Notes under the pieces: model-generated
The model's input: only the letters and a program-made list of their open reading frames with translations
The model's database searches: none
What the model was told of the DNA's origin: nothing
In this document: piece by piece, positions 1-7,955 of the stretch
How the letters are laid out: every line of letters begins with the position of its first letter
How positions within the stretch are numbered: the stretch's first letter is position 1
DNA from: Mesoterricola sediminis
Lineage (GTDB): Bacteria; Acidobacteriota; Holophagae; Holophagales; Holophagaceae
Assembly: GCF_030295425.1 (NCBI RefSeq)
Contig: NZ_AP027081.1
Span: 62,001-126,000 of the forward strand
Direction: 5' to 3'
Length of the DNA: 64,000 nucleotides
Translations under genes and position numbers: made by a program

Positions 1-159
1 GGCCTGGAGGCGGTTCAGGTCGCTTGTCTGGGCGTCCGACGCGAACAGGCGCGCATCCAGGTCCCGGAGGAAGCCGTCCCAGGCCGGTCCATCGGGCAGC
101 GTCATGCCGCCGGCCTGAAGGCCGGCCAGATGCCGGGCGAGAACGGGGTGGAAGTCCAT
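1..159 (-). CDS. N-terminal fragment of unidentified protein, possibly a signalling kinase or cyclase
   Basis: The gene runs off the left edge, so only about 53 N-terminal codons are visible. It begins with ATG (complement of 157-159) and stays open to position 1. The peptide is soluble, with no signal peptide or membrane segment. A short stretch with the pattern W-x-x-F-L-x-x-L-D followed by a D-L-N-R-L-like helix resembles the N-terminal segment that precedes PAS, GGDEF or histidine-kinase modules in some sensor proteins. That resemblance is weak. It is transcribed divergently from recA. Confidence 0.5.
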   Translation of the reverse strand, partial: MDFHPVLARHLAGLQAGGMTLPDGPAWDGFLRDLDARLFASDAQTSDLNRLQA

Positions 160-328
160 GGGGCGCGGATCGGGCGAACCCATCCATACTATCGGTAGGA
201 CCGGCGAAAGCCATGGCGGCCGACCTGGTCCGGAAAAAAATTCTTGTTTTTTTCGCTTTTTACCCCCATGCTTGGGGGGTCGGGTTCCAGTCCCCCTCGA
301 AACCCCCCGCCGACTTCCGGAGTGATCC
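160..328. promoter_or_regulatory. recA leader and divergent intergenic region with competing hairpins
   Basis: This 169-bp gap separates the partial gene at the left edge from recA. It holds an A/T-rich patch (about 233-261) followed by a C-run at 262-267, a G-run at 274-279 and another C-run at 303-308. The G-run can pair with either C-run, giving two mutually exclusive stems before the recA ribosome binding site (GGAG at 319-322, six bases before the ATG). I see no obvious LexA-type operator of the GAAC-N4-GTTC or CTGT-N8-ACAG kind. Promoter elements are not clear. Confidence 0.4.
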
Positions 329-1375
329 ATGGCCACCGCCAATGAGCAGGACGACCGTCTCAAAGTTTTGAACCGCACCCTGGCGGACATCGAACGGTCC
401 TTCGGCAAGGGCGCCATCATGAAGCTCGGCGACACCCTGAACATGGATGGCATCGACGTCATCTCCACGGGCTCCATCTCCCTGGACGCGGCCCTGGGCG
501 TCGGCGGCGTTCCCAAGGGCCGGGTGGTCGAGGTCTACGGCCCCGAGGCCAGCGGCAAGACGACCTTGGCCCTCCACATGGTGGCCCAGGCCCAGAAGAA
601 GGGCGGCCTGGCCGCCTACATCGACGCGGAGCACGCCCTCGATCCCGATTACGCCCGCAAGCTGGGCGTCGACATCGACAACCTCTTCATCAGCCAGCCC
701 GACAGCGGCGAGCAGGCCCTGGAGATCTGCGACCAGCTGGTGCGCAGCGGCGCCCTCGACATCATCGTCGTGGACTCCGTCGCCGCCCTCGTGCCCAAGG
801 CCGAGATCGACGGCGAGATGGGCGAGATGCAGGTGGGCCTCCAGGCGCGCCTCATGAGCCAGGCCCTCCGGAAGATGACGGCCTCCATCAGCCGCACCAA
901 CACCTGCGTCGTGTTCATCAACCAGATCCGCATGAAGATCGGCGTCATGTTCGGCAACCCCGAGACGACGACCGGCGGCAACGCCCTCAAGTTCTACGCC
1001 TCGGTCCGCCTCGACGTGCGGAGCATCCAGAGCATCAAGGGCAACACCGGCGATCCCCTGGTGGCGGCCAAGGACGAGGATTCCTCCGTCATCGGCAAGA
1101 AGACGAAGGTCAAGGTGGTGAAGAACAAGGTGGCGCCGCCCCTCAAGGTGGCGACCTTCGACATCATGTATGGCGAGGGCATCAGCCGCACCTCCGAGCT
1201 CGTCGAGCTCGGCACCCAGCTGGAGATCATCCAGAAGAGCGGCTCCTGGTACAGCTACAAGGATTCCCGCCTGGGCCAGGGCGCCGAGAACGTGAAGAAG
1301 CTCTTCGCCGACAACCCCGAACTGGCCGACGAGGTGGAAGGCCTCATCCGGGCCAAGGTCGGGCTTCGCGCCTGA
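329..1375 (+). CDS. recA: Recombinase RecA
   Basis: RecA forms ATP-dependent filaments on single-stranded DNA. It drives homologous strand exchange and triggers LexA self-cleavage in the SOS response. The 348-residue length is normal for the family. The Walker A motif GPEASGKTT lies at residues 71-79 and the Walker B strand LDIIVVD at 143-149. The N-terminal polymerisation helix (about residues 10-35) and the ATP-sensing segment near 200-222 are present. The start is supported by GGAG six bases upstream. The gene stands alone, with a convergent gene 37 bp downstream. No SOS operator was recognised upstream, so its regulation is unclear. Confidence 0.98.
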   Translation: MATANEQDDRLKVLNRTLADIERSFGKGAIMKLGDTLNMDGIDVISTGSISLDAALGVGGVPKGRVVEVYGPEASGKTTLALHMVAQAQKKGGLAAYIDAEHALDPDYARKLGVDIDNLFISQPDSGEQALEICDQLVRSGALDIIVVDSVAALVPKAEIDGEMGEMQVGLQARLMSQALRKMTASISRTNTCVVFINQIRMKIGVMFGNPETTTGGNALKFYASVRLDVRSIQSIKGNTGDPLVAAKDEDSSVIGKKTKVKVVKNKVAPPLKVATFDIMYGEGISRTSELVELGTQLEIIQKSGSWYSYKDSRLGQGAENVKKLFADNPELADEVEGLIRAKVGLRA

Positions 1376-1391
1376 GATCCGGGGGCGTGCG

Positions 1392-1405
1392 GGGGGCATG
1401 CCCCC
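1392..1405. terminator. GC-rich palindrome between convergent genes
   Basis: A perfect 14-bp palindrome (five G, C-A-T-G, five C) lies between the convergent ends of recA and the protease gene, inside a longer G/C-rich run from 1381 to 1411. It could terminate transcription in both directions. There is no clear U-tract, so it is at best an atypical terminator. Confidence 0.35.
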
Positions 1406-1412
1406 GGGGGGT

Positions 1413-2726
1413 TCAGGAGCCGGTCCCGTTCTGGGACGGGCTTCTGAGCCGCAAGTGCCCCTCGGCCTCCTTCGCGGTGGCCTTGTCGCCAGCTTGTAGG
1501 CTCACGCGCCGGATGTCGGCCCACCACTCCAGGCGGTAGGGGGCATAGCGGAGGGCCACCCGGTAGTGCGCCACGGCCGCCTTCCCCCGGCCCAGGCTCG
1601 CCTCGCAGTAGGCCAGGCGGGCCCAGCTCTCCGCGTGGTCGCCCTGGAGGGCGAGTCCCTGCTCCAGGGCGGGGATGGCCTCCTGGAGGCGCCCGCTGTT
1701 GAGGAGGCTCGCCCCCAGGTTGAGCCAGGCCAGTCCGTAGTCGGGGCGGGCGGCGAGCGCGCGCCGGAACGCCGTCTGGGCCTCGGCGAAGCGGTTGAGG
1801 GAATCGAGGGCGGAGCCCAGGTTGTTCCAGGCCTTGGTGTAGCGGGGGTCCAGGTCCACGGCGCGCTGGTAGGCCTCCATGACCGCCCCGAGGAGGGCGG
1901 CGTCCTCCGGGTGGGCCCGGTAGCGGGTGTCCAGGGCGGTGCCCCGGGCATACCAGCCGGCCGCGTCGCGGGGGGAGCCCGCCACCCAGGCCCGGGTCAA
2001 GGCCTCCCAGTGCGCCTGGTTCCGGGGATCCTCCCCCATGAGGTCCGTGAAGTCCATGAGCAGCCGGTCTTCCACGATGGCCGGGCAGGCCAGGGGGGCG
2101 TCCTCCCCGCGCCCGCGAACCAGGGAGAGGACCCAGTCGGCGGGCACGGCGAAATCCATGGCCTCGGCCACCGGCACGTTGAACGTGGTGATCCCCAGCA
2201 GGTAGCCGTCCTCCGTGAACAGGCCGCCGCCACTGCTGCCGGGCCGGTTACGCGTGTTCGTCTGGATGAGGTGGCTCCCGCGGAAGGACCAGAGGGCCGT
2301 GATGCGCCCCCGCTCCTGGCCCAGGACGGGCCCGCCGCCGAAGCCCACCGCCACCACCGCCTCGCCCGCCCGGACCCGCTCCGCGGGCGCCGGTTCAGCC
2401 ACAGGGAGGAGCAATCCCGGCAGGCGGAGGATGACCAGGTCCCGGTCCGGGGCGATGCACAGGGCGCTGGCCTCCCAGACGCGGTCCCCCTGGAAGGCGA
2501 CGATGCGGTAGGCATTCTTCACCACATGGGCATTGGTGACGACCTGCCCGGACGCCACGACCACGCCGCTGCCCTGCTGGTACCGTCCGGGCGCGACCTC
2601 CGCCCGGATCCGCACGAGGCTCCGGGCCATGCGGTCCAGGGGGGCTGGCTGGGGGGAAGCCGGTCCCGGCGCGGGCTGCGCCAGCAGGACGGAGGCGCTC
2701 AGCGCCAGGATCCAGGGAAGGCGCAT
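1413..2726 (-). CDS. Secreted trypsin-like serine protease with TPR domain
   Basis: The protein has a signal peptide (about residues 1-16), a chymotrypsin/HtrA-like protease domain (about 30-215) and a C-terminal tetratricopeptide array (about 250-425). The catalytic triad is visible: His67 in TNAHVV, Asp96 in PDRDL and Ser165 in PGSSGGG. There is no PDZ domain; the TPRs take its place, presumably as the protein-interaction module. The ATG at 2726 is chosen over an upstream in-frame start because GAAGGAGA lies just before it and it opens directly into the signal sequence. It probably acts in the periplasm. The substrate is unknown. Its 5' end lies 130 bp from the IS element. Confidence 0.85.
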   Translation of the reverse strand: MRLPWILALSASVLLAQPAPGPASPQPAPLDRMARSLVRIRAEVAPGRYQQGSGVVVASGQVVTNAHVVKNAYRIVAFQGDRVWEASALCIAPDRDLVILRLPGLLLPVAEPAPAERVRAGEAVVAVGFGGGPVLGQERGRITALWSFRGSHLIQTNTRNRPGSSGGGLFTEDGYLLGITTFNVPVAEAMDFAVPADWVLSLVRGRGEDAPLACPAIVEDRLLMDFTDLMGEDPRNQAHWEALTRAWVAGSPRDAAGWYARGTALDTRYRAHPEDAALLGAVMEAYQRAVDLDPRYTKAWNNLGSALDSLNRFAEAQTAFRRALAARPDYGLAWLNLGASLLNSGRLQEAIPALEQGLALQGDHAESWARLAYCEASLGRGKAAVAHYRVALRYAPYRLEWWADIRRVSLQAGDKATAKEAEGHLRLRSPSQNGTGS

Positions 2727-2944
2727 GGAAGGGTCTCCTTCGGGCGGCACAGCGGGGGGCGGATCCACCCATCATAGGATCGATCCGGCTTCCTTTCGCA
2801 GCCCGCGTGGCCGGGGCGCGCCCGTGGCCCCGTCGGAGCGGGGAATCCAAGCCTAGGCTGTGTTCGGAATCTATAGATTAGATAAATAGTTAACTTGTAC
2901 TCATACGTAAAGGCTCGTACACCACGAATTTTCCTGGGGTAACG

Positions 2945-3699
2945 ATGCCGAGACGTTTCCTGACCGATGCCATGTGGGCAAAGCTTGAACCGCTCCTTCC
3001 GCCAGAGCGTGGAGGGATGGGGCGATCCCGTCACCCCAACCGTCCCATGGTGGAGGCGATCCTGTGGAGGCACAGGACTGGGGCGCCGTGGAGGGACCTG
3101 CCGGAGGAATTTGGACCTTGGACAAGCGTGTACACGCGATTTGAGGCCTGGACCAAGCGCGGCGTGTGGCAAAGGATCCTGGAGTTCCTGCGCAAGGAAG
3201 CCGACCTGGAGTGGGTCATGCTGGATGGCACCATCCTTCGCGCTCATCAACCTTCAGCAGGCAAAAGGGGGGGCTCTGGAACCAGGCGCTCGGACGATCT
3301 CGGGGTGGATGCTCGACCAAGATCCATTTGATCTGCGATGCCCACGGTAATCCTTTGGATTTCCTGGTCACTCCGGGGCAAGCCCATGAAAGCCGGTCTG
3401 CTGAAGGATTGCTGTGCGGTTGGCAGGCAGAGTACGTGTTCGGAGATCGGGCCTACGATGGGAACCCGGTAAGGAAGGCGATCGAGGCCATGGGTGCGAC
3501 AGCCGTCATCCCACCTCATCCCCGGCGCAAGAATCCGGCGGCCTGGGTCTCACACCTATACAAGGCCCGCCATGCCATCGAGCATGGGTTCGCCAAGCTC
3601 AAACAGTTCAGGGCGCTGGCCACCAGGTTCGACAAAACGGCGCGAAGTTTCTCAGCCCAGGTGGCTTTGGCCTGCATCGTGATCTGGCTGAGGCTATGA
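2945..3699 (+). CDS. IS5-family (IS427-like) transposase, OrfAB by -1 frameshift
   Basis: A DDE transposase is encoded in two frames. OrfA (2945-3331) starts with the MPRRFLTDAMWAKLEPLLP-type N-terminus typical of IS5/IS427 OrfA and contains the first acidic residue in the WVMLDGT segment. OrfB, one frame back, supplies the rest: the STKIHL strand, the YVFGDRAYDG segment with the second Asp, and the HAIEHGFAKLK segment with the Glu helix. The frames meet at 3263-3273 (four A then seven G). A G-GGG-GGC slippery heptamer at 3268-3274 is in the right phase for a -1 shift. The fused product of about 250 residues is near normal length, so the enzyme is probably active. Confidence 0.85.
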
Positions 3700-3732
3700 G
3701 CGGAGGGTGACAAGCGTTCCGGATCCTCATTG

Positions 3733-4110
3733 ATCCTATGAAACGCGGAGGCGCGGAGGATCTCGCAGAGGGTCGCGGAGGAAAGCGCTCCTGGAACCTG
3801 CCACCTCCCAATGACACGTCCCAACGGGAGGCGTGATGGGAAGGCATTGGGGAGAGGTCGACGGGGAGGATCATCCGCACAAGGAGATCACCCAGGCCAT
3901 CATCGGGGAGGCCATCGAGATCCAGAAGGCTCTGGGGCACGGACTCCTGGAAGATCCCTACAAGGTCTGTCTGGCGCACTCCCTGAGACTGGCCGGCCAT
4001 AAGGTGAAGCGGGAGGTTTTCCTGGATATCGAGTGGAGGGGGCTTGTGGGCTTGATCCTTTCTCCGCGAGCCTCAGCGAGATCCTCCGCGCCTCCGCGTT
4101 CCAATAGGAT
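3733..4110. repeat. 378-bp cassette with 53-bp inverted repeats around a truncated GxxExxY gene
   Basis: The left arm (3733-3785) and right arm (4058-4110) are near-identical inverted copies. They share a core rich in GCGGAG steps (ACGCGGAGGCGCGGAGGATC) and begin with ATCCTAT at the outer edge, with about five differences over 53 bp. The cassette lies between the transposase stop and the right end of the IS, so it looks like a secondary insertion that now travels with the IS. The right arm begins inside the GxxExxY reading frame and cuts off its 3' part. The same cassette is in the second IS copy. Confidence 0.8.
3836..4057 (+). pseudogene. GxxExxY family protein, 3'-truncated
   Basis: About 74 codons match the N-terminal half of the GxxExxY family. 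There is a helix-rich start, then GLLEDPY at residues 36-42, which is the family signature G-x-x-E-x-x-Y, followed by a VKREVFLDIEWRGL-type strand. Full members are about 120-130 residues and continue with the D-x-x-V and ELKA core strands of a PD-(D/E)XK-like fold. Those are missing because the frame runs into the right inverted repeat, after which the translation is repeat-derived. GGGAGG four to five bases before the ATG (GTG at 3833 is an alternative) supports the start. The family's function is not established. Confidence 0.75.
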
Positions 4111-4223
4111 GCTGCGAATGCGCGGCGCCATCAGGCACTGCAGCACAGACTCACTATTCCGGCTCCCCCATGCTCCGGCACGGATGGGTATTAGCCATTA
4201 CTATCCTAGATTACGAACACACC

Positions 4224-5471
4224 CTAGTCGTCGCTCTGGACACCCAGGCTCAGGCCGCGGAGGTGGGCCGGAACGGGGCTGCTCGCCTGAGCCGACAGGG
4301 CGCCCTGCTGGGCCTGGCTGGCCAGGGCCGCGGGGGTCGGGCGGTGGGCGGCGGGCTGGGCGGCGCCCTTGATGAGGGCGGCCATCTGTTCGGGCGTGGC
4401 GAAGCACTCCAGGCGCTCGAGCTGGGCGGCCGTGGGGAAGCCCTCGTAGCGCAGGCGGCGGGGGCCCCAGATGTCCACCGGGGTGCCGTGCAGCTCGGAG
4501 ATGCGGGGCAGGGTCTGGCGGAAGTAGATGCCCAGGGGCTGGCCCGTGGCCGCCAGGAAGCCCACCAGGTCGCTTTCCGGCAGCAGGACGGCGTCGCCCT
4601 CCTGCCAGGTGGTCAGGCTAACCGAGCGGCCCTGCTGGGTGCGGAGCATGCCCAGGGGCGCGGGGTGGCCAAGCTCGGCGGGCAGGGCGGCCTCCTGGGC
4701 GCGGTAGGCCTCGGCGAGGTCCGACTGGCGGAGCTCCCGCTGGGGCTGGGCCATGGGGTGCGGATCCTGGAGGTTGGCCGGCAGCAGGTGCTCGTGGACG
4801 CGCTGGTAGATGGTGGCCGCGATGCGGCGGCCGGGGCCGCCCAGGGACGTGGTGATGGCCTCGACGAGCTTGGGCAGCAGCACCTGGGGCGCGATGAGGA
4901 TCCGGTCCTCGGAGGGCACGGCGACGAAGGTGTTCTGGCCCGGGAAGAGGCCCTCCCACAGTTCGGGCGCGAGGAGGCGGCTGGCGGCCTGGCCGTCATC
5001 GAAGACCCCCTGGTAGATGCCCGTGGGCAGGCGCTGGAAGGGCTTGTCCTTGGAGGCCTCCCGCAGCTGGTCCATGGCCCGGTCCATGAGATCGGGGGCG
5101 CCCAGGCCCCAGAGGGTCAGCCAGGGTTCGGGGATGACCTGGCCACAGGCGAGGATGCGAACCGCCAGACCTTCGATGAAAGGGCGATAGTAGCGACCGT
5201 CCCGCTCCGCCATCCAGAGGGGCACCACCTCGGGCCGCAGGTCGAACTGGGCGTCCACCCAGTCGGGAGGCAGCGGCCAGCCGTGCGCCACGCTCTCGGC
5301 GAGGGCATCGGCCCAGCGGACGCGCTCCGCGGCGCGGAGGTGCTGGAATTCCACCTTGAAGGGTTCCAGGCCCGGCAGGTCGAGGGGGATCTGCCGCTCG
5401 GCCATCAGCTCCTCGAGGGTGGGGAGGGGCGTCTTGTCGGCGGAAGCGAAGAATCGGGAGAAGAAAGCCAT
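4224..5471 (-). CDS. Hypothetical protein, 415 aa
   Basis: I do not recognise this cytoplasmic protein with confidence. It has no signal peptide or membrane segment. Its layout hints at a duplicated module: a strand FVAVPSEDRILIAPQV near residue 210 is echoed by a later segment around DAVLLPESDLVGF, a pattern loosely reminiscent of DUF1444-like proteins. The C-terminal 45 residues are Ala/Gln/Pro-rich and probably disordered. The stop TAG falls in the CTAG flanking the IS, so the insertion abuts the last codon and may have altered the original C-terminus. It is divergent from moaA with a 71-bp gap. The start at 5471 is the first good Met; the ribosome site is weak. Confidence 0.7.
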   Translation of the reverse strand: MAFFSRFFASADKTPLPTLEELMAERQIPLDLPGLEPFKVEFQHLRAAERVRWADALAESVAHGWPLPPDWVDAQFDLRPEVVPLWMAERDGRYYRPFIEGLAVRILACGQVIPEPWLTLWGLGAPDLMDRAMDQLREASKDKPFQRLPTGIYQGVFDDGQAASRLLAPELWEGLFPGQNTFVAVPSEDRILIAPQVLLPKLVEAITTSLGGPGRRIAATIYQRVHEHLLPANLQDPHPMAQPQRELRQSDLAEAYRAQEAALPAELGHPAPLGMLRTQQGRSVSLTTWQEGDAVLLPESDLVGFLAATGQPLGIYFRQTLPRISELHGTPVDIWGPRRLRYEGFPTAAQLERLECFATPEQMAALIKGAAQPAAHRPTPAALASQAQQGALSAQASSPVPAHLRGLSLGVQSDD

Positions 5472-5542
5472 GGGGGGTCCAGCCTGGGAAGGGTTCCTGT
5501 TTGGTTTGGTCGGGGGTCTCCAGTTTGACGTAATCTGGAACC

Positions 5543-6550
5543 ATGAAGGTCTCGGATTCACTGGATCGGCCCCTGCGGGCCCTGCGCATCTCGGTCACCG
5601 ACCGATGCAATTTCCGGTGCCCATACTGCATGCCCCGGGACAGGTTCGGCGCGGACTTCGCGTTCCTGGATCGGAAGGAAGTCCTCACCTTCGAAGAAAT
5701 CATACGCCTGGCGCGCGTCTTTGTCTCGGCGGGGGTTGAGAAGGTCCGCCTGACCGGGGGGGAGCCCCTCCTCCGCCACGGCCTGCCCACCCTCGTCGCC
5801 GGGATCGCCGGGGTGCCCGGCATCCGGGATGTGGCCCTCACGACAAACGGCTCATTGCTTGCGCCCCAGGCCCGCGCCCTGCGCGAGGCGGGCCTGCACC
5901 GGCTCACCGTGAGCCTGGATTCCCTGGATCCGGGCCGCTTCGCCGAGCTGTCGGATTCGACGGTCCCCCTCGCCCAGGTGCTGGCGGGCCTGGAGGCCGC
6001 GTCGGAGGCGGGTTTCCGGCCCGTCAAGCTGAACTGCGTCCTGCGCCGGGGGGTCAACGAGGAGGACATCCTGCCCCTGGCCGCCTTCGCGCGGGAGCGG
6101 GGCCACACCCTCCGGTTCATCGAATACATGGACGCCGGGACGGGAAACGGCTGGCGCCTGGACCAGGTGGTGCCGGCCCGGGAGGTGGCGGCCCGGGTCT
6201 CGGCGCGCTGGCCCCTGGCGCGCCGGGCCTGCCCGAAGGGCAACTGCGTGGCCCAGCACTGGGTCTACGCCGACGGGGCGGGGGAGCTGGGACTCATCGC
6301 CTCCGTGACCGAACCCTTCTGCCGGGGCTGCGACCGGGCCCGGTTGTCCGCGTCGGGGGTCCTGTACACGTGCCTCTTCGCGGCCCAGGGGCTGGACCTC
6401 AAGGGCCCCCTGCGGGCGGGGGCCTCGGACGCCGATCTGCGGGCCCTCATCGCGGAGGGCTGGCGTCGGCGCGACGACCGCTACTCGGAACGGCGCACGG
6501 AAGGAACGGCCGGTCTGCCCAAAGTTGAGATGTTCCACATCGGCGGATGA
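5543..6550 (+). CDS. moaA: GTP 3',8-cyclase MoaA
   Basis: MoaA is the radical-SAM enzyme that, with MoaC, turns GTP into cyclic pyranopterin monophosphate, the first step of molybdenum cofactor synthesis. The N-terminal cluster is Cys22, Cys26 and Cys29 in RCNFRCPYC. The C-terminal [4Fe-4S] site is Cys260, Cys263 and Cys277 (C-x2-C-x13-C). The protein ends in Gly-Gly, which is needed in MoaA. LTGGEPLLR, the SAM-binding GGEP motif, is present. At 335 residues it is of normal length. No other moa gene is nearby, so the pathway is dispersed. A regulator gene follows 30 bp downstream. Confidence 0.95.
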   Translation: MKVSDSLDRPLRALRISVTDRCNFRCPYCMPRDRFGADFAFLDRKEVLTFEEIIRLARVFVSAGVEKVRLTGGEPLLRHGLPTLVAGIAGVPGIRDVALTTNGSLLAPQARALREAGLHRLTVSLDSLDPGRFAELSDSTVPLAQVLAGLEAASEAGFRPVKLNCVLRRGVNEEDILPLAAFARERGHTLRFIEYMDAGTGNGWRLDQVVPAREVAARVSARWPLARRACPKGNCVAQHWVYADGAGELGLIASVTEPFCRGCDRARLSASGVLYTCLFAAQGLDLKGPLRAGASDADLRALIAEGWRRRDDRYSERRTEGTAGLPKVEMFHIGG

Positions 6551-6580
6551 AAAAAAATTTCCGGCTGCTACCCTAGGGCC

Positions 6581-7426
6581 ATGACGCCGCAGAAGGTTTC
6601 CATCGTGGCAAGGCTCCAGGATGCGCGGGGGCTTTCCTCCAGCCAGCGGCGAATCGCCGATTGCATCCTGGCCCGCATGGGGGACGCCGCCTTCTGGGGG
6701 GTGGAGGAGATGGCGGAACACAGCCAGAGCAGCGTGGCCACCGTGGTGCGCTTCGCCCAGAAGCTCGGCTATTCCGGCTTCCTCGAACTCCGGCAGGCCC
6801 TGGTCGCCCAGGCCCGCAAGCGGGACAAGAGCGGTGAGCGCCTCTTCCAGGCGCCGGAGGAGGCCGCGGCGACCCTCCTGGAGGTGGCGCGCCGCGACGT
6901 GGCCAACATCGAGCAGATGGTCCACGGGGTGAACGAAGCCCTGCTCCAGGAAGTGGTGCGGAGCCTCAAGTCCGCGCGCCACCGGGTGGCGGTGGGCCGG
7001 GGCGTGTCCGCCATCATGGCGGGCCAGTTGGCCTACCTGCTGACCCAGGCGGGTCTGCCGACGGTGGAGGGCAGCCCTGCGGACTTCGCCGCCCAGGCCT
7101 CCAACCTGGACGCGGGCGATCTGCTCATCGCCTTCAGCTTCCACCCCTATTCCACGGAGACCCTGGACGCGGCCGCCTACGCCCGCAAGAAGGGCATCCG
7201 CATCCTGGCCTTCACCGACAAGCTGGGGGCGCCCATCGCGCGCCTGGCCGACGCGACCCTGCCGGTGGCGGGCGAGAACCTGCTGTATTCGCACAGCCTG
7301 GCCGCCTTCTCCGTGCTCTCCCACGGCATCGCCACCGCCCTGGCGGCCTCGGAGCGCGAGGAGGCCATCCGGCGCGTGCGCGAGGCGGACCGGGTGGCCA
7401 AGCCCCAGTTCGTCAAAGACGCGTAA
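6581..7426 (+). CDS. MurR/RpiR family transcriptional regulator
   Basis: The 281-residue protein has the two-domain RpiR architecture. An N-terminal helix-turn-helix domain (about residues 1-80) contains the SQRRIADCIL and SSVATVVRFAQKLGYSGF segments typical of the family. A C-terminal SIS sugar-phosphate binding domain (about 125-260) includes VAVGRGVSAIM and LLIAFSFHPYS. Members usually sense phosphosugars and control sugar or amino-sugar catabolism, but no sugar gene lies beside it, so the target is unknown. The A-rich 30-bp gap after moaA may allow co-transcription. Its 3' end overlaps a convergent gene by 14 bp. Confidence 0.88.
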   Translation: MTPQKVSIVARLQDARGLSSSQRRIADCILARMGDAAFWGVEEMAEHSQSSVATVVRFAQKLGYSGFLELRQALVAQARKRDKSGERLFQAPEEAAATLLEVARRDVANIEQMVHGVNEALLQEVVRSLKSARHRVAVGRGVSAIMAGQLAYLLTQAGLPTVEGSPADFAAQASNLDAGDLLIAFSFHPYSTETLDAAAYARKKGIRILAFTDKLGAPIARLADATLPVAGENLLYSHSLAAFSVLSHGIATALAASEREEAIRRVREADRVAKPQFVKDA

Positions 7427-7853
7427 GCGCGTCCTGGAGGCAGGCCTCCCAGGTCTCGTCGGAGGTCTCGTCCAGGAGGAACTCCACCGCGTTGCCCGCG
7501 GGACGGCCTTCGGGCCGGGCGGACCACGCGTCGTACACCGCGTCGAGGCCGGAGCGGTCCAGGGGGTTGGCGCGCAGCTTGTGCGATTTCCGCATGCGGT
7601 CCGTGTCGGGGCCGCGCATGGACAGCCCGTGCCGGGGCGCGGCGTGGAAGGAGAAGACGTGCGCCCACGTGGTGCCGATCAGCTGGTCGAAGTGGAGGAA
7701 GGCCCCGTGGTTGGAGAAGGTGGTGGCCAGGGCCCGGCGCGGGCCGGCCCACAGCGCCGCCCACCGGCGCAGCAGGGCTTCGGCGCGCTGGCGCTCCTGC
7801 GGATGCTTCAGGCAGGCCTGGGCCTTGGTAATGAATATTTCCAGTTCTTCCAA
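7413..7853 (-). CDS. Hypothetical protein, 146 aa
   Basis: This small soluble protein matches no family I can name. It is rich in Arg, Trp and His and has a helical N-terminal half. There is no ATG at the expected position. A TTG start at 7853 is preceded by GGGGAGGGG and gives the full reading frame. Codon use matches neighbouring genes and the frame overlaps the RpiR gene end by only 14 bp, so it is likely real. It is divergent from the GGDEF-EAL gene. Confidence 0.6.
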   Translation of the reverse strand: MEELEIFITKAQACLKHPQERQRAEALLRRWAALWAGPRRALATTFSNHGAFLHFDQLIGTTWAHVFSFHAAPRHGLSMRGPDTDRMRKSHKLRANPLDRSGLDAVYDAWSARPEGRPAGNAVEFLLDETSDETWEACLQDALTRL

Positions 7854-7955
7854 GGCCCCTCCCCGGACACCATTGCCCTCGTTGATGTTCCCGGAAAGAA
7901 TCTACCTTGTAAGATGATTTTACCCAAGCGGATCCCCCTCCCGCGAGACGCAGTC

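Larger units (their letters stand above)
2857..4223 (+). mobile_element. IS5-family element with GxxExxY passenger, 1367 bp
   Basis: The element is bounded by 17-bp imperfect terminal inverted repeats (GCTGTGTTCGGAATCTA at the left, GGTGTGTTCGTAATCTA read inward from the right, 15/17 identical). CTAG sits directly outside both ends (2853-2856 and 4224-4227), matching the four-base CTAG/YTAR-type target duplication known for IS5 relatives. Inside are a two-frame transposase (2945-3699) and, after it, a 378-bp cassette (3733-4110) with a truncated GxxExxY gene. The last 113 bp up to the right end hold no recognisable gene. The left terminus is more A/T-rich than the surrounding genes, as expected of transferred DNA. 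A second, deleted copy lies at 33868-34777 in opposite orientation. Confidence 0.9.

Noticed and set aside
3836-4372. GxxExxY gene as a full 179-codon protein
   Set aside because: Family similarity stops near codon 70. The rest is translated inverted repeat, IS end and antisense of the neighbouring gene.
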